Source: Granulicatella adiacens
Lineage (GTDB): Bacteria; Bacillota; Bacilli; Lactobacillales; Aerococcaceae
NCBI GenBank assembly: GCA_018364485.1
Contig: JAGZLX010000079.1
Coordinates: 1-6,930, forward strand
Direction of reading: 5' to 3'
DNA length: 6,930 nt
A program made the position numbers and the translations under genes. Below are positions 1-6,087 of the stretch, one piece after another; the stretch's first letter is position 1; every line of letters starts with the position of its first letter. The notes beneath the pieces were generated by a model that was not told the origin of the DNA, ran no database searches, and was given only the letters and a program-made list of their open reading frames with translations.

Positions 1-54
1 TAGGTTTCAGCGCTTTTAATATAACGGATGTTGGCCTTTTTGTATACACTAAAA
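1..54. other. Left edge, undetermined
   Basis: No gene can be called here with confidence. Two complementary frames are open across it. On the plus strand a frame runs in from the edge and stops at TAA 84-86. On the minus strand an ATG at 77-75 opens a frame that runs off the window. The plus reading would be the tail of a gene converging on sstT, with the weak plus-strand hairpin at 96-125 as its terminator. The minus reading would be the start of the next gene after sstT, but its ATG lies inside the sstT terminator stem and has a poor ribosome binding site. Neither peptide is recognisable. Confidence 0.3.
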
Positions 55-85
55 TAGGGTTGTTGGAAAATTTCCATCAACCCTA
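51..85 (-). terminator. sstT intrinsic terminator
   Basis: Positions 55-69 pair with 71-85 in a near-perfect inverted repeat with one mismatch (63/77). The AT-rich centre probably opens into a larger loop. On the minus strand the stem is followed by TTTT (54-51). It lies about 40 nt past the sstT stop, as expected for that transcript's terminator. The plus-strand side has no T-tract. Confidence 0.75.
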
Positions 86-95
86 AAAATTATAG

Positions 96-125
96 AACCC
101 AAAAATGTTACACGGGTTATTTTTT
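96..125 (+). terminator. Possible weak plus-strand terminator
   Basis: AACCC (96-100) and GGGTT (114-118) can form a 5-bp stem with a 13-nt loop, followed by a six-T run (120-125) that touches the sstT stop codon. It would end a transcript entering from the left and converging on sstT. The stem is short, so this is tentative. Confidence 0.3.
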
Positions 126-1364
126 CTATTCAGCATTAGGATAAACAGAAATCTGTCTTCCTTCTTTTTTCCATTGACGGAATTCTGCTGCAGCCGTAAA
201 TAATACGTCTGTTGAAGAGTTCAATGCTGTCTCACAAGAATCTTGCAAGACACCAATGATGAACCCCACTCCAACAACTTGCATCGCGATATCATTTGAA
301 ATACCGAACAAGCTACATGCTACAGGAATTAATAAGAGTGATCCACCAGCCACACCAGAGGCACCACATGCTGCAATCGTTGATAACACGCTTAAGATGA
401 GCGCTGTAATGAAATCTACTTGAATCCCTAAAGTGTTTACCGCACCTAGTGTCAATACAGTAATTGTAATAGCTGCTCCAGCCATGTTAATCGTTGCTCC
501 TAGAGGAATCGATACAGAATAACTATCCTCATCAAGTCGTAAATCTTTACATAGTTGCATATTTACTGGAATATTCGCTGCAGAACTACGAACGAAGAAG
601 GCTGTTACTCCACTCTCTTTCAAGCAACGGAATACAAGTGGAAATGGATTTTCACGAATCATAAAGTATACAATCAGTGGGTTCACAACTAATGCCACAA
701 AGAACATACTTCCAATTAGAACAAGGATTAGTCCACCATAGTTTGCAAACACGCCAACTCCATTTTCAGATACTGTCGTAAATACGAGTCCCATAATCCC
801 AATCGGTGCAAAACTAATCACAATTTTAACGACGCGACTTGTCGCATCTGCTACTTGACTTAAGATGTTTTTTACAGATTCGTCGGCTTTTCTAAATGCC
901 ATTCCAAACAATACTGCCCAAGATAGGATACCAATGTAGTTTCCTGAAATAATCGCATTCACAGGATTATCTACAATTTTTAAAATCAGTGATTGCAACA
1001 CTGCCGCGATCCCTTGAGGTGCTGCTACTTCTGTTGCTCCTTCTCCAAGTGTCATCGTAATTGGGAATGCATAACTAGCAATTACCCCAACTAGAGCAGC
1101 TGCAAAAGTCCCAAATAAGTATAACATCACGATGGATTTCATATTCGTTTCATGTCCTTCTTTATGCTGAGCAAGTGCACTCATTACAATGAAGAATACT
1201 AGTAATGGCGCAATAGCTTTTAAGGCATTCACAAATACCGTTCCAAGCATTCCAAGCACGGTGAATTGCGGCACTGTAATCCCAAGAAGAATCCCAATTG
1301 CCATCCCGATAATAATTCGATTGATTAAACTTAAATTTTTAATTTGCTCTACCAACTGTCTCAT
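126..1364 (-). CDS. sstT: Serine/threonine:Na+ symporter SstT
   Basis: This is a 412-residue inner-membrane symporter that takes up L-serine and L-threonine with Na+, of the dicarboxylate/amino acid:cation symporter (DAACS) family. The sequence is very close to E. coli SstT as I remember it. Conserved blocks are RSSAANIPVNM near residue 259, NMAGAAITITVLTLGAVNTLG near 293, CGASGVAGGS near 333 and DSCETALNSSTDVLFTAAA near 375. These form the re-entrant hairpins and substrate/Na+ site in this fold. Eight or more hydrophobic segments are visible. The frame is open 48 nt further upstream, to an ATG at 1412. I chose the ATG at 1364 because it has GAGG 6 nt before it, it matches the usual N-terminus, and the extra codons overlap the predicted promoter. 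The gene has its own promoter and terminator. It shows no sign of damage or transfer. Confidence 0.97.
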   Translation of the reverse strand: MRQLVEQIKNLSLINRIIIGMAIGILLGITVPQFTVLGMLGTVFVNALKAIAPLLVFFIVMSALAQHKEGHETNMKSIVMLYLFGTFAAALVGVIASYAFPITMTLGEGATEVAAPQGIAAVLQSLILKIVDNPVNAIISGNYIGILSWAVLFGMAFRKADESVKNILSQVADATSRVVKIVISFAPIGIMGLVFTTVSENGVGVFANYGGLILVLIGSMFFVALVVNPLIVYFMIRENPFPLVFRCLKESGVTAFFVRSSAANIPVNMQLCKDLRLDEDSYSVSIPLGATINMAGAAITITVLTLGAVNTLGIQVDFITALILSVLSTIAACGASGVAGGSLLLIPVACSLFGISNDIAMQVVGVGFIIGVLQDSCETALNSSTDVLFTAAAEFRQWKKEGRQISVYPNAE

Positions 1365-1370
1365 ATATTT

Positions 1371-1374
1371 CCTC
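1371..1374 (-). promoter_or_regulatory. sstT ribosome binding site
   Basis: GAGG on the minus strand stands 6 nt before the ATG at 1364. The alternative ATG at 1412 has no purine-rich site in front of it, so this element decides the start. Confidence 0.75.
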
Positions 1375-1397
1375 AAATCTATTTTTGTATTGCGACT

Positions 1398-1427
1398 ATG
1401 ATACACAATCATCTACTATTCTGTCAA
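1398..1427 (-). promoter_or_regulatory. sstT sigma-A promoter
   Basis: Perfect -35 TTGACA (1427-1422), an 18-nt spacer and -10 TATCAT (1403-1398, five of six matches) predict a start near 1391 and a leader of about 27 nt before the sstT ATG. The promoter sits over the first codons of the longer open frame, which argues against that longer start. Confidence 0.75.
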
Positions 1428-1444
1428 AAGATTTCCACGTATCG

Positions 1445-1460
1445 TAAACATTTGTGTTTA
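1445..1460. promoter_or_regulatory. Palindrome upstream of sstT promoter
   Basis: TAAACA and TGTTTA are separated by TTTG, giving a 16-bp dyad about 18 bp upstream of the sstT -35 box. No T-tract follows on either strand, so it is not a terminator. It could be an operator. I do not recognise it as a CodY, CRE or ArgR box. AT-rich DNA produces such dyads by chance fairly often. Confidence 0.3.
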
Positions 1461-1535
1461 TATAAAATACACCTTAACCTATTTATAGCTCTCTCATAGA
1501 TTGTATTTATCATATCTTGATTTCTTAAAATGAAG

Positions 1536-2255
1536 TTAAAACCATTGAATAGAGAATAAATAAGTCAATAGAGCAATAATACTAATGAAGGGAGCGAAAG
1601 GAATTTTTGCATACAACGGATTTCTTTTTGATAGAATCATCCAGCAAATCACCACTCCTCCTCCAATGACAAAGGAAAAGAGTCCTATAAAGAGAATTTG
1701 ACTTGGTGAAAAATAAGGGCCTAAAGCTGCTAAAAAATAAACATCCCCCATGCCGAAAACTTCCTCTTGCCAAATCCATTTGCCAACCCCATAAACTGTG
1801 ATGTATAAAATAAGACCAGCCACCATTGATAATATTGCGCCCTCTACTGCATCTAGTCTGATAGAAAAACCAACCATTGTTAGAACTAATAACAAGCGCA
1901 AATCTATTTCATACGAATCCAAATCCATTAATGCTATTAGCATACAAATCGTGCATAAAAAGTATCCTACTATCTCCGTTGGTTGTTTGAAATAAGCCAC
2001 TAGACAAAATAGAATGAAAAATATCATTTCTACTAAGAAATACCGTACAGAAATCGACTGTTTACAATAGCGGCACTTCCCACGTAAAAAGAGATAAGAA
2101 AGAATCGGTAGTAAATCCAATGCATGTAGTGAATGTTGACAATGAGGACAATAGGATCTTCCGTGGACAAAATCTTCCCCTTTCGCTTCTCTCACACTGA
2201 CTACATTCACAAAACTTCCAATCACTGCTCCTATCACACCAATCGCAAAAAGCAT
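1536..2255 (-). CDS. comC: Prepilin peptidase, A24 family (ComC/PilD)
   Basis: This is a 239-residue integral-membrane aspartic protease. The family cleaves the short leader of type IV pilin-like proteins and N-methylates the new terminus. In Gram-positives ComC matures the ComG pseudopilins of the DNA-uptake machine. Visible motifs are GSFVNVV near residue 13, a Cys4 zinc-type pair (C36/C39 and C61/C64), the first catalytic Asp region MDLD (about 110-113) and the second in GMGD (D171). Six to eight hydrophobic segments follow the cysteine domain. Full length is about normal. The usual Ile-Pro-Asp after the first Asp region reads Glu-Ile-Asp. The ATG at 2255 is chosen over one at 2279 because GGGAGG lies 7 nt before it. 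The gene starts 48 nt after the AI-2E permease gene with no terminator between, so co-transcription is likely. No pilin gene is in view, so its substrates must be encoded elsewhere. Confidence 0.93.
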   Translation of the reverse strand: MLFAIGVIGAVIGSFVNVVSVREAKGEDFVHGRSYCPHCQHSLHALDLLPILSYLFLRGKCRYCKQSISVRYFLVEMIFFILFCLVAYFKQPTEIVGYFLCTICMLIALMDLDSYEIDLRLLLVLTMVGFSIRLDAVEGAILSMVAGLILYITVYGVGKWIWQEEVFGMGDVYFLAALGPYFSPSQILFIGLFSFVIGGGVVICWMILSKRNPLYAKIPFAPFISIIALLTYLFSIQWF

Positions 2256-2262
2256 AAAAAAA

Positions 2263-2268
2263 CCTCCC
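2263..2268 (-). promoter_or_regulatory. comC ribosome binding site
   Basis: GGGAGG is followed by seven T residues and then the ATG at 2255. This strong site fixes the start 24 nt inside the longest open frame, whose own ATG at 2279 lacks any such site. Confidence 0.8.
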
Positions 2269-2278
2269 TTACTAAACA

Positions 2279-2291
2279 TTACGTTTCGTAA
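2279..2291 (-). promoter_or_regulatory. Partial cin-box-like element / small hairpin before comC
   Basis: The minus strand reads TTACGAAACGTAA. It contains TACGAA, the first six bases of the TACGAATA com/cin-box used by the streptococcal competence sigma factor, about 30 nt before the comC start. The last two bases do not match. The same 13 bp also form a perfect 5-bp stem with a 3-nt loop, so it may be only a minor hairpin. Both readings are inference. Confidence 0.25.
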
Positions 2292-2303
2292 GAGAGATTC
2301 GGT

Positions 2304-3494
2304 TTAATTTTCTTCTGTTATAACAACTTCGATGATTTCTTCAACTTCCTCTTCGGGAGTGTAATATAAACCAGAATAGTCTTTATACCATTCAAAGAAG
2401 TGAGTTACAAAGACTTTAACTACTGCATAAACAGGTACTGCAATTAATAATCCTGTTAGTCCAAACATTTTACCAGCAGCTAGTAAAATCACTAAAATCG
2501 TTACTGGATGCATCTTGAGTGATGATCCAAGAATTAATGGTTGAAGTAAACGACTTTCAATCAACTGCTCAATCACAAATACAGTTAGTACTTGTAAAAC
2601 AATAGCAGGGCTTGTAACAAAGGCAATAATTATTGCAATAATCAATCCGATAATCGAACCAATATAAGGAATAATTACTAATAGTCCTGCAATCATCCCA
2701 ATCGTTACCCCATATGGTAATCCAATAATCGAATACCCAATAGAAAAAGTAATCCCTACAAAAATCGCAACTAAGATTTGGCCACGAATATATGAGCTAA
2801 CTTGTTGATTCATTTCATGTAACATCACGCTAATTTTATGTTGAGAGCGTGTTGGAAATAAACGAGTAATCGAAGGAATGACTTTATTACCATCTTTCAA
2901 TAAATAATAAAGAATGACTGGCATTGTCATGAGTGTAATCACGATTTCACCAACGATTCCAACTACACTACCAATCCCACTAAACGTGAGATTTAACACT
3001 CCATTGAGACGTTCTGTCATTGATTGGATGAAATCCATATTAATCGTGTTAAATTGCTCTTGCAACGCTGTAAACCAGCTTGATTGCATGAATTTTTCAA
3101 CTTGATCACTAATAATTTGATAGTAGTAAGGCAATTGTGAAACTAAATCTAATAATTGCTTTTGAATAATCGGAACTAAACTTGTCACAATCATGACAAA
3201 TAAAAATACAACACCTAACATTACTGCTAGAATTGCAATTCCTTTTGGTACCTTTTTATTCACTAGAAAATCATAGATTGGTTTTACTAAATAGTAGATT
3301 ACCGCACCACAGGCAACAGGGACTCCAATTGCAGAGATAAATCCTTTAATTGGATTAAATAAGTACGATGTTTGCGAGAATAAAATTAAGTTAACAAGGA
3401 GCAACAATAAAATAAGCAATCCTGTCACTAATTGATTATCTAAAAACCATTTCCAAAACCAAGTTCTCCCTTGATTTTCAGGTTTATTATTCAT
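2304..3494 (-). CDS. AI-2E family transporter (PerM/YhhT-like permease)
   Basis: This is a 396-residue polytopic membrane protein of the AI-2E transporter family. The family name comes from E. coli TqsA, an autoinducer-2 exporter. Other members have different or unknown roles, including Na+/H+ exchange, so the substrate here is open. Family marks are paired N-terminal helices (about residues 24-42 and 52-72), a loop with amphipathic helices (about 110-165), YYLLKDG near 196, RGQ at 237, GLPYGV near 258, PYIGS near 276, LLQPLILG near 316 and the HP pair at 329-330. The C-terminus is a strongly acidic tail after residue 380. The ATG at 3494 is preferred over a GTG 18 nt upstream because AAGGAGG stands 6 nt before it. 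It diverges from the lactonase gene and probably leads a transcript that includes comC. Confidence 0.92.
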   Translation of the reverse strand: MNNKPENQGRTWFWKWFLDNQLVTGLLILLLLLVNLILFSQTSYLFNPIKGFISAIGVPVACGAVIYYLVKPIYDFLVNKKVPKGIAILAVMLGVVFLFVMIVTSLVPIIQKQLLDLVSQLPYYYQIISDQVEKFMQSSWFTALQEQFNTINMDFIQSMTERLNGVLNLTFSGIGSVVGIVGEIVITLMTMPVILYYLLKDGNKVIPSITRLFPTRSQHKISVMLHEMNQQVSSYIRGQILVAIFVGITFSIGYSIIGLPYGVTIGMIAGLLVIIPYIGSIIGLIIAIIIAFVTSPAIVLQVLTVFVIEQLIESRLLQPLILGSSLKMHPVTILVILLAAGKMFGLTGLLIAVPVYAVVKVFVTHFFEWYKDYSGLYYTPEEEVEEIIEVVITEEN

Positions 3495-3500
3495 AAAATT

Positions 3501-3507
3501 CCTCCTT
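3501..3507 (-). promoter_or_regulatory. AI-2E permease ribosome binding site
   Basis: AAGGAGG stands 6 nt upstream of the ATG at 3494. It lies inside the longer GTG-started frame, so the ATG is the better start. Confidence 0.85.
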
Positions 3508-3527
3508 ATCACATTTTTCTCTAGTGT

Positions 3528-3533
3528 ATCATA
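3528..3533 (-). promoter_or_regulatory. Candidate -10 box for the AI-2E permease
   Basis: TATGAT (five of six matches) on the minus strand predicts a start near 3521 and a leader of about 27 nt. No good -35 is found at 16-18 nt; the hexamers there match TTGACA poorly. The promoter may therefore be weak or need an activator. Confidence 0.4.
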
Positions 3534-3546
3534 TTTTTGCGTTCTA

Positions 3547-3563
3547 TGATTAACATTTGATTA
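3547..3563 (+). promoter_or_regulatory. TGATTA-N5-TGATTA direct repeat
   Basis: Two identical hexamers (3547-3552 and 3558-3563) are spaced 11 bp apart, one helical turn. The second overlaps the lactonase -35 box, and the first lies in the -35 zone of the divergent permease promoter. Hexamer-N5-hexamer repeats are typical of OmpR/PhoB-family response regulator sites. Assignment to any regulator is inference, and chance is possible. Confidence 0.25.
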
Positions 3564-3586
3564 GATTTTACAAAAAATTGTATAAT
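3557..3586 (+). promoter_or_regulatory. Lactonase gene sigma-A promoter
   Basis: -35 TTGATT (3557-3562), an 18-nt spacer and a perfect -10 TATAAT (3581-3586) predict a start near 3593. That leaves about 24 nt of leader, including GGAGG at 3605-3609, 7 nt before the ATG. Confidence 0.75.
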
Positions 3587-3616
3587 TATTTTATATTGTG
3601 ATTCGGAGGGAATCGT

Positions 3617-4642
3617 ATGAATGAAAAATTTTATTTAGGAACTTATACAAAACGCGATAGTAAAGGAGTCTACTCTGTAACTCTAAACAAAGAAACTGAA
3701 CAACTAGAATCTCTTACATTAGAAACAACTATCGATAATCCAACGTATCTTTCTTACTCAAAGAACAACCAATTATTATTCGCCGTTGGAAAAGGAGACG
3801 AACTCTGCGGAATTTCAGCAAATAACGCCAATGTTTCTCCTCTTGAAAGATTAGCAAGCTACGATGATCAACAAGCCGTTCCTTGTTATATTCGTTATAA
3901 CGAAAAAACAGGAGATGTGCTCACTGCCAATTATCACGGTGGTTTCGTGGAATTATATTACTACGATAAAGAGGCAAAATCATTTACTTCAATCGATAAG
4001 AAAATCCATACAGGATCTAGCGTTCACGCAAACCAAACTTCACCACATGTTCACTACACCGATTACACACCAGACGAAAAATGGATTGTCGTTTGTGACC
4101 TCGGGATTGATACGGTGTTTACTTACAAACGTACAGAAGAAGGATTAGAAGAAGTTGCCCAATATAAAACAAAAGCAGGTAGCGGACCTCGTCACCTCTC
4201 CTTCCATCCGACACTTCCAATCGCTTATCTGATTTGCGAACTCGATGCAACTGTAGAAGTTCTCTCTTACAATAAAGAAAACGGAACTTTTACAAACCTA
4301 GATAAAATTGCATTAACAACTGAAGATCAACAAGCTTGGGGAGGCGCTATTCATATCACACGTGATGGACGATTCCTCTATGCTTCAAATCGTGGATTCG
4401 ACGCGTTATACACATTCTCTGTTGATGCAACAAACGGATTACTCACACTCGTACAAACTGTTGATAGCTATGGATCGGTTCCTCGTGATTTCAATCTAAG
4501 TAACGACGAATCTTATATCGTTGTCGGTCACCAAGAATCTAATAACTTAACGCTATTCAAACGCGACTTAGAAACTGGTCAACTCACACTCCTTCAAAAG
4601 GATTTCCACGCACCAGAAGTTGTTTGTGTCGTACCTCAATAG
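3617..4642 (+). CDS. pgl: Lactonase-family beta-propeller protein (probable 6-phosphogluconolactonase)
   Basis: This 341-residue protein has no signal peptide and so is cytoplasmic. It belongs to the seven-bladed beta-propeller lactonase family typified by E. coli Pgl (YbhE), which hydrolyses 6-phosphogluconolactone in the oxidative pentose phosphate pathway. Family signatures are FYLGTYT at the N-terminus, TANYHGG near 103, SPHVHYTDYTPDEKWIVVCDLG near 142, GSGPRHLSFHP near 188, AIHITRDGRFLYASNRG near 244 and GSVPRDFNLS near 286. These are successive blade edges that carry the conserved His/Arg residues. The length is typical. It is a single-gene unit, with its own promoter and a strong terminator. 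Family membership is very secure. The exact substrate in this organism is inferred, because some relatives are annotated only as lactonase-like. No pentose phosphate partner gene is in the window. Confidence 0.9.
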   Translation: MNEKFYLGTYTKRDSKGVYSVTLNKETEQLESLTLETTIDNPTYLSYSKNNQLLFAVGKGDELCGISANNANVSPLERLASYDDQQAVPCYIRYNEKTGDVLTANYHGGFVELYYYDKEAKSFTSIDKKIHTGSSVHANQTSPHVHYTDYTPDEKWIVVCDLGIDTVFTYKRTEEGLEEVAQYKTKAGSGPRHLSFHPTLPIAYLICELDATVEVLSYNKENGTFTNLDKIALTTEDQQAWGGAIHITRDGRFLYASNRGFDALYTFSVDATNGLLTLVQTVDSYGSVPRDFNLSNDESYIVVGHQESNNLTLFKRDLETGQLTLLQKDFHAPEVVCVVPQ

Positions 4643-4652
4643 AACTTAATTT

Positions 4653-4687
4653 AAAGTCTCTTCTTTTTTTGAAGAGACTTTCTTGTT
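4653..4687 (+). terminator. Lactonase gene intrinsic terminator
   Basis: A perfect 11-bp stem (4653-4663 with 4671-4681) has a seven-T loop and is followed by a T-rich stretch. It starts 10 nt after the lactonase stop codon. Confidence 0.85.
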
Positions 4688-4692
4688 TATTG

Positions 4693-4721
4693 TGGTAATC
4701 CTTGCCAGAAAGCAGTATAAT
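4693..4721 (+). promoter_or_regulatory. uppP promoter
   Basis: A perfect -10 TATAAT (4716-4721) is preceded at 17 nt by a poor -35, TGGTAA (4693-4698, three of six). The predicted start is near 4728, about 27 nt before uppP. The -10 is convincing and the -35 is not. The preceding terminator makes a promoter necessary here. Confidence 0.6.
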
Positions 4722-4754
4722 CGTTGTTAGCAGACTTTATAAAGGAGTGGAAAA

Positions 4755-5579
4755 ATGCTTAATCTTATCGAGATTATTAAAACTATTATTTTAGGAATTA
4801 TCGAAGGCGTTACTGAATGGCTACCAATTAGTAGTACAGGTCACTTAATTTTAGTGAACGAAATTATTCAATTAGACGTTTCTGCTAAATTCCAAGAAAT
4901 GTTCAACGTTGTCATTCAACTTGGTGCCATCATGGCGGTTGTCCTAGTTTATTTCAACAAATTAAACCCATTTGCTAAAAGTAAAAACCGTAAAGAGTTT
5001 ATCGAAACGATTAGTCTTTGGAAAAAGGTAATTATCGGATGTATCCCAGCTGTGATTCTAGGATTTGTTCTTGATGACTTTATGGAAGACTACTTCAATA
5101 AACCAATCGTTATTGCGTTAGCTCTAATCGTATACGGGATTGCGTTCATCTACATCGAACGTGCACATAAAAATGTGGAACCAAAAATTAATGACTTCAA
5201 AGAATTAGACTTCATGACAGCTATTAAAATTGGTCTTTTCCAATGTTTAGCACTTGTACCTGGTACTAGTCGTTCAGGTTCAACAATTCTTGGAGGCTTA
5301 CTTGTAGGAACAAGCCGTTCAATCGCAACTGAATTCTCATTCTTCATGGGGATTCCAATCATGTTCGGTGCGAGCGGATTAAAATTATTGAAATTCGGAT
5401 TCCACTACTCATTAGCTGAATTCGTGATTTTATTAGTCGGTTCTGTCGTTTCATTTGTTGTATCTCTATTCGTAATCAAGTTCTTATTGAAATACATCAA
5501 ACACCACGACTTCCAAGCATTCGGTTGGTACCGTATCGTTCTTGGGATTATCGTTCTCGGAAGCTTATTCTTCAAATAA
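4755..5579 (+). CDS. uppP: Undecaprenyl-diphosphatase UppP (BacA)
   Basis: This 274-residue membrane phosphatase converts undecaprenyl diphosphate to undecaprenyl phosphate. It recycles the lipid carrier of peptidoglycan and other wall polymers, and extra activity gives bacitracin resistance. Both family signatures are intact: EGVTEWLPISSTGHL with E17, E21 and H30, and PGTSRSGS with R173. These correspond to the catalytic Glu/His/Arg set known for E. coli UppP. About seven to eight hydrophobic helices are present and the length is normal for the family. GGAG lies 7 nt before the ATG. The gene stands alone between two terminators. Nothing suggests a horizontally acquired resistance copy; it looks like the housekeeping enzyme. 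Confidence 0.97.
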   Translation: MLNLIEIIKTIILGIIEGVTEWLPISSTGHLILVNEIIQLDVSAKFQEMFNVVIQLGAIMAVVLVYFNKLNPFAKSKNRKEFIETISLWKKVIIGCIPAVILGFVLDDFMEDYFNKPIVIALALIVYGIAFIYIERAHKNVEPKINDFKELDFMTAIKIGLFQCLALVPGTSRSGSTILGGLLVGTSRSIATEFSFFMGIPIMFGASGLKLLKFGFHYSLAEFVILLVGSVVSFVVSLFVIKFLLKYIKHHDFQAFGWYRIVLGIIVLGSLFFK

Positions 5580-5583
5580 TTAT

Positions 5584-5614
5584 AAAGCTGGATTTATTCC
5601 AGCTTTTTCTTTTT
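5584..5614 (+). terminator. uppP intrinsic terminator
   Basis: A perfect 9-bp stem (5584-5592 with 5598-5606) has a 5-nt loop and is followed by TT-C-TTTTT. It begins 5 nt after the uppP stop codon. Confidence 0.88.
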
Positions 5615-5633
5615 GCCCAATTTCAGGTATAAT
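5605..5633 (+). promoter_or_regulatory. crcB promoter
   Basis: A perfect -10 TATAAT (5628-5633) predicts a start near 5640, only about 24 nt before the crcB ATG. At 17 nt upstream the only -35 candidate is TTTTCT (5605-5610), which is part of the uppP terminator T-tract. Terminator and promoter are thus nested. The -35 match is weak. Confidence 0.55.
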
Positions 5634-5653
5634 AGAACTATTCAATTAAGAAA

Positions 5654-5659
5654 GAAGGA
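5654..5659 (+). promoter_or_regulatory. crcB ribosome binding site
   Basis: GAAGGA lies 4 nt before the ATG at 5664. It supports that start over an in-frame TTG at 5613, which falls in the uppP terminator and upstream of the crcB transcription start. Confidence 0.65.
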
Positions 5660-5663
5660 TACT

Positions 5664-6026
5664 ATGTCACTACTCTATGTTGGAATTGGCGGTGCTATTG
5701 GAGCTATCTTACGGTATTTATTATCACAGCTTCCTCTGCAGCATGCTCTTCCCATTAAAACACTTTTCATTAACTTATTAGGATCGCTTGTTATTGGCTT
5801 TCTAAGCGCCAAATTTCAACAATCTCATTGGTTCGAAGGCGATCAACTTCTCCTCATAACAGGTGTTTGTGGTGGCTTTACGACCTTCTCAACTTTTAGC
5901 CTAGAATCCCTTCAATTGATTCAAAATGGAGATACTCCACTCGCTCTTTTATATATGGGCATTAGTTTAGTTGGCGGACTCGCTTGCGTAGCATTCGGAT
6001 ATTTTCTTGGACAAGCTTCATTTTAA
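5664..6026 (+). CDS. crcB: Fluoride ion channel CrcB/FluC
   Basis: This 120-residue, four-helix membrane protein belongs to the Fluc family. Members form antiparallel dimers with two pores and let cytoplasmic fluoride out. Signatures seen are GGAIGAILRY near residue 9 (R17), the pore Asn region FINLLGS (N37) and GVCGGFTTFSTFS near 67. The last contains the two phenylalanines (F75, F78) of the fluoride path and the central Na+-site segment. Length is standard. The ATG at 5664 gives the normal N-terminus; the open frame extends to an in-frame TTG at 5613, rejected because it lies in the upstream terminator. Many Firmicutes carry two adjacent crcB genes that make a heterodimer. Only one is present here, so it is either a homodimer or has a partner elsewhere. 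No terminator separates it from the next gene 61 nt downstream. Confidence 0.94.
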   Translation: MSLLYVGIGGAIGAILRYLLSQLPLQHALPIKTLFINLLGSLVIGFLSAKFQQSHWFEGDQLLLITGVCGGFTTFSTFSLESLQLIQNGDTPLALLYMGISLVGGLACVAFGYFLGQASF

Positions 6027-6087
6027 AATAGCATTTTTATAAGAAACGGTTTACAATAGATATAAGAACAAGAACGGAGGTCATTTT

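Noticed and set aside
1189..1401. Plus-strand open frame inside sstT
   Set aside because: It is antisense to a well-conserved gene, has no recognisable product, and reads as a shadow of the real coding strand.
1365..1412. Sixteen extra N-terminal codons for sstT from an ATG at 1412
   Set aside because: There is no ribosome binding site, the N-terminus would be unlike SstT, and the stretch overlaps the TTGACA/TATCAT promoter. The ATG at 1364 has GAGG at the right distance.
1582..1995. Short open frames on both strands overlapping comC
   Set aside because: They overlap a full-length A24 peptidase with intact motifs; their translations are low-quality and have no supported start.
2914..3105. 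Plus-strand open frame inside the AI-2E permease gene
   Set aside because: It is antisense shadow of a conserved membrane protein and has no ribosome binding site.
3864..4148. Second-frame open stretch inside the lactonase gene
   Set aside because: The overlapping lactonase frame carries the family motifs throughout; this frame looks like no known protein.
5150..5362. Minus-strand open frame inside uppP
   Set aside because: It lies opposite the PGTSRSGS catalytic segment of uppP, where the real gene is secure.
4755..5579. uppP as an acquired bacitracin resistance gene
   Set aside because: It is a lone housekeeping-type gene with no mobile element, repeat or resistance partner nearby, and base composition like its neighbours.
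5613..5663. Longer crcB product starting at TTG 5613
   Set aside because: The TTG lies in the uppP terminator tract and upstream of the predicted crcB transcription start; the ATG at 5664 gives the standard FluC N-terminus.
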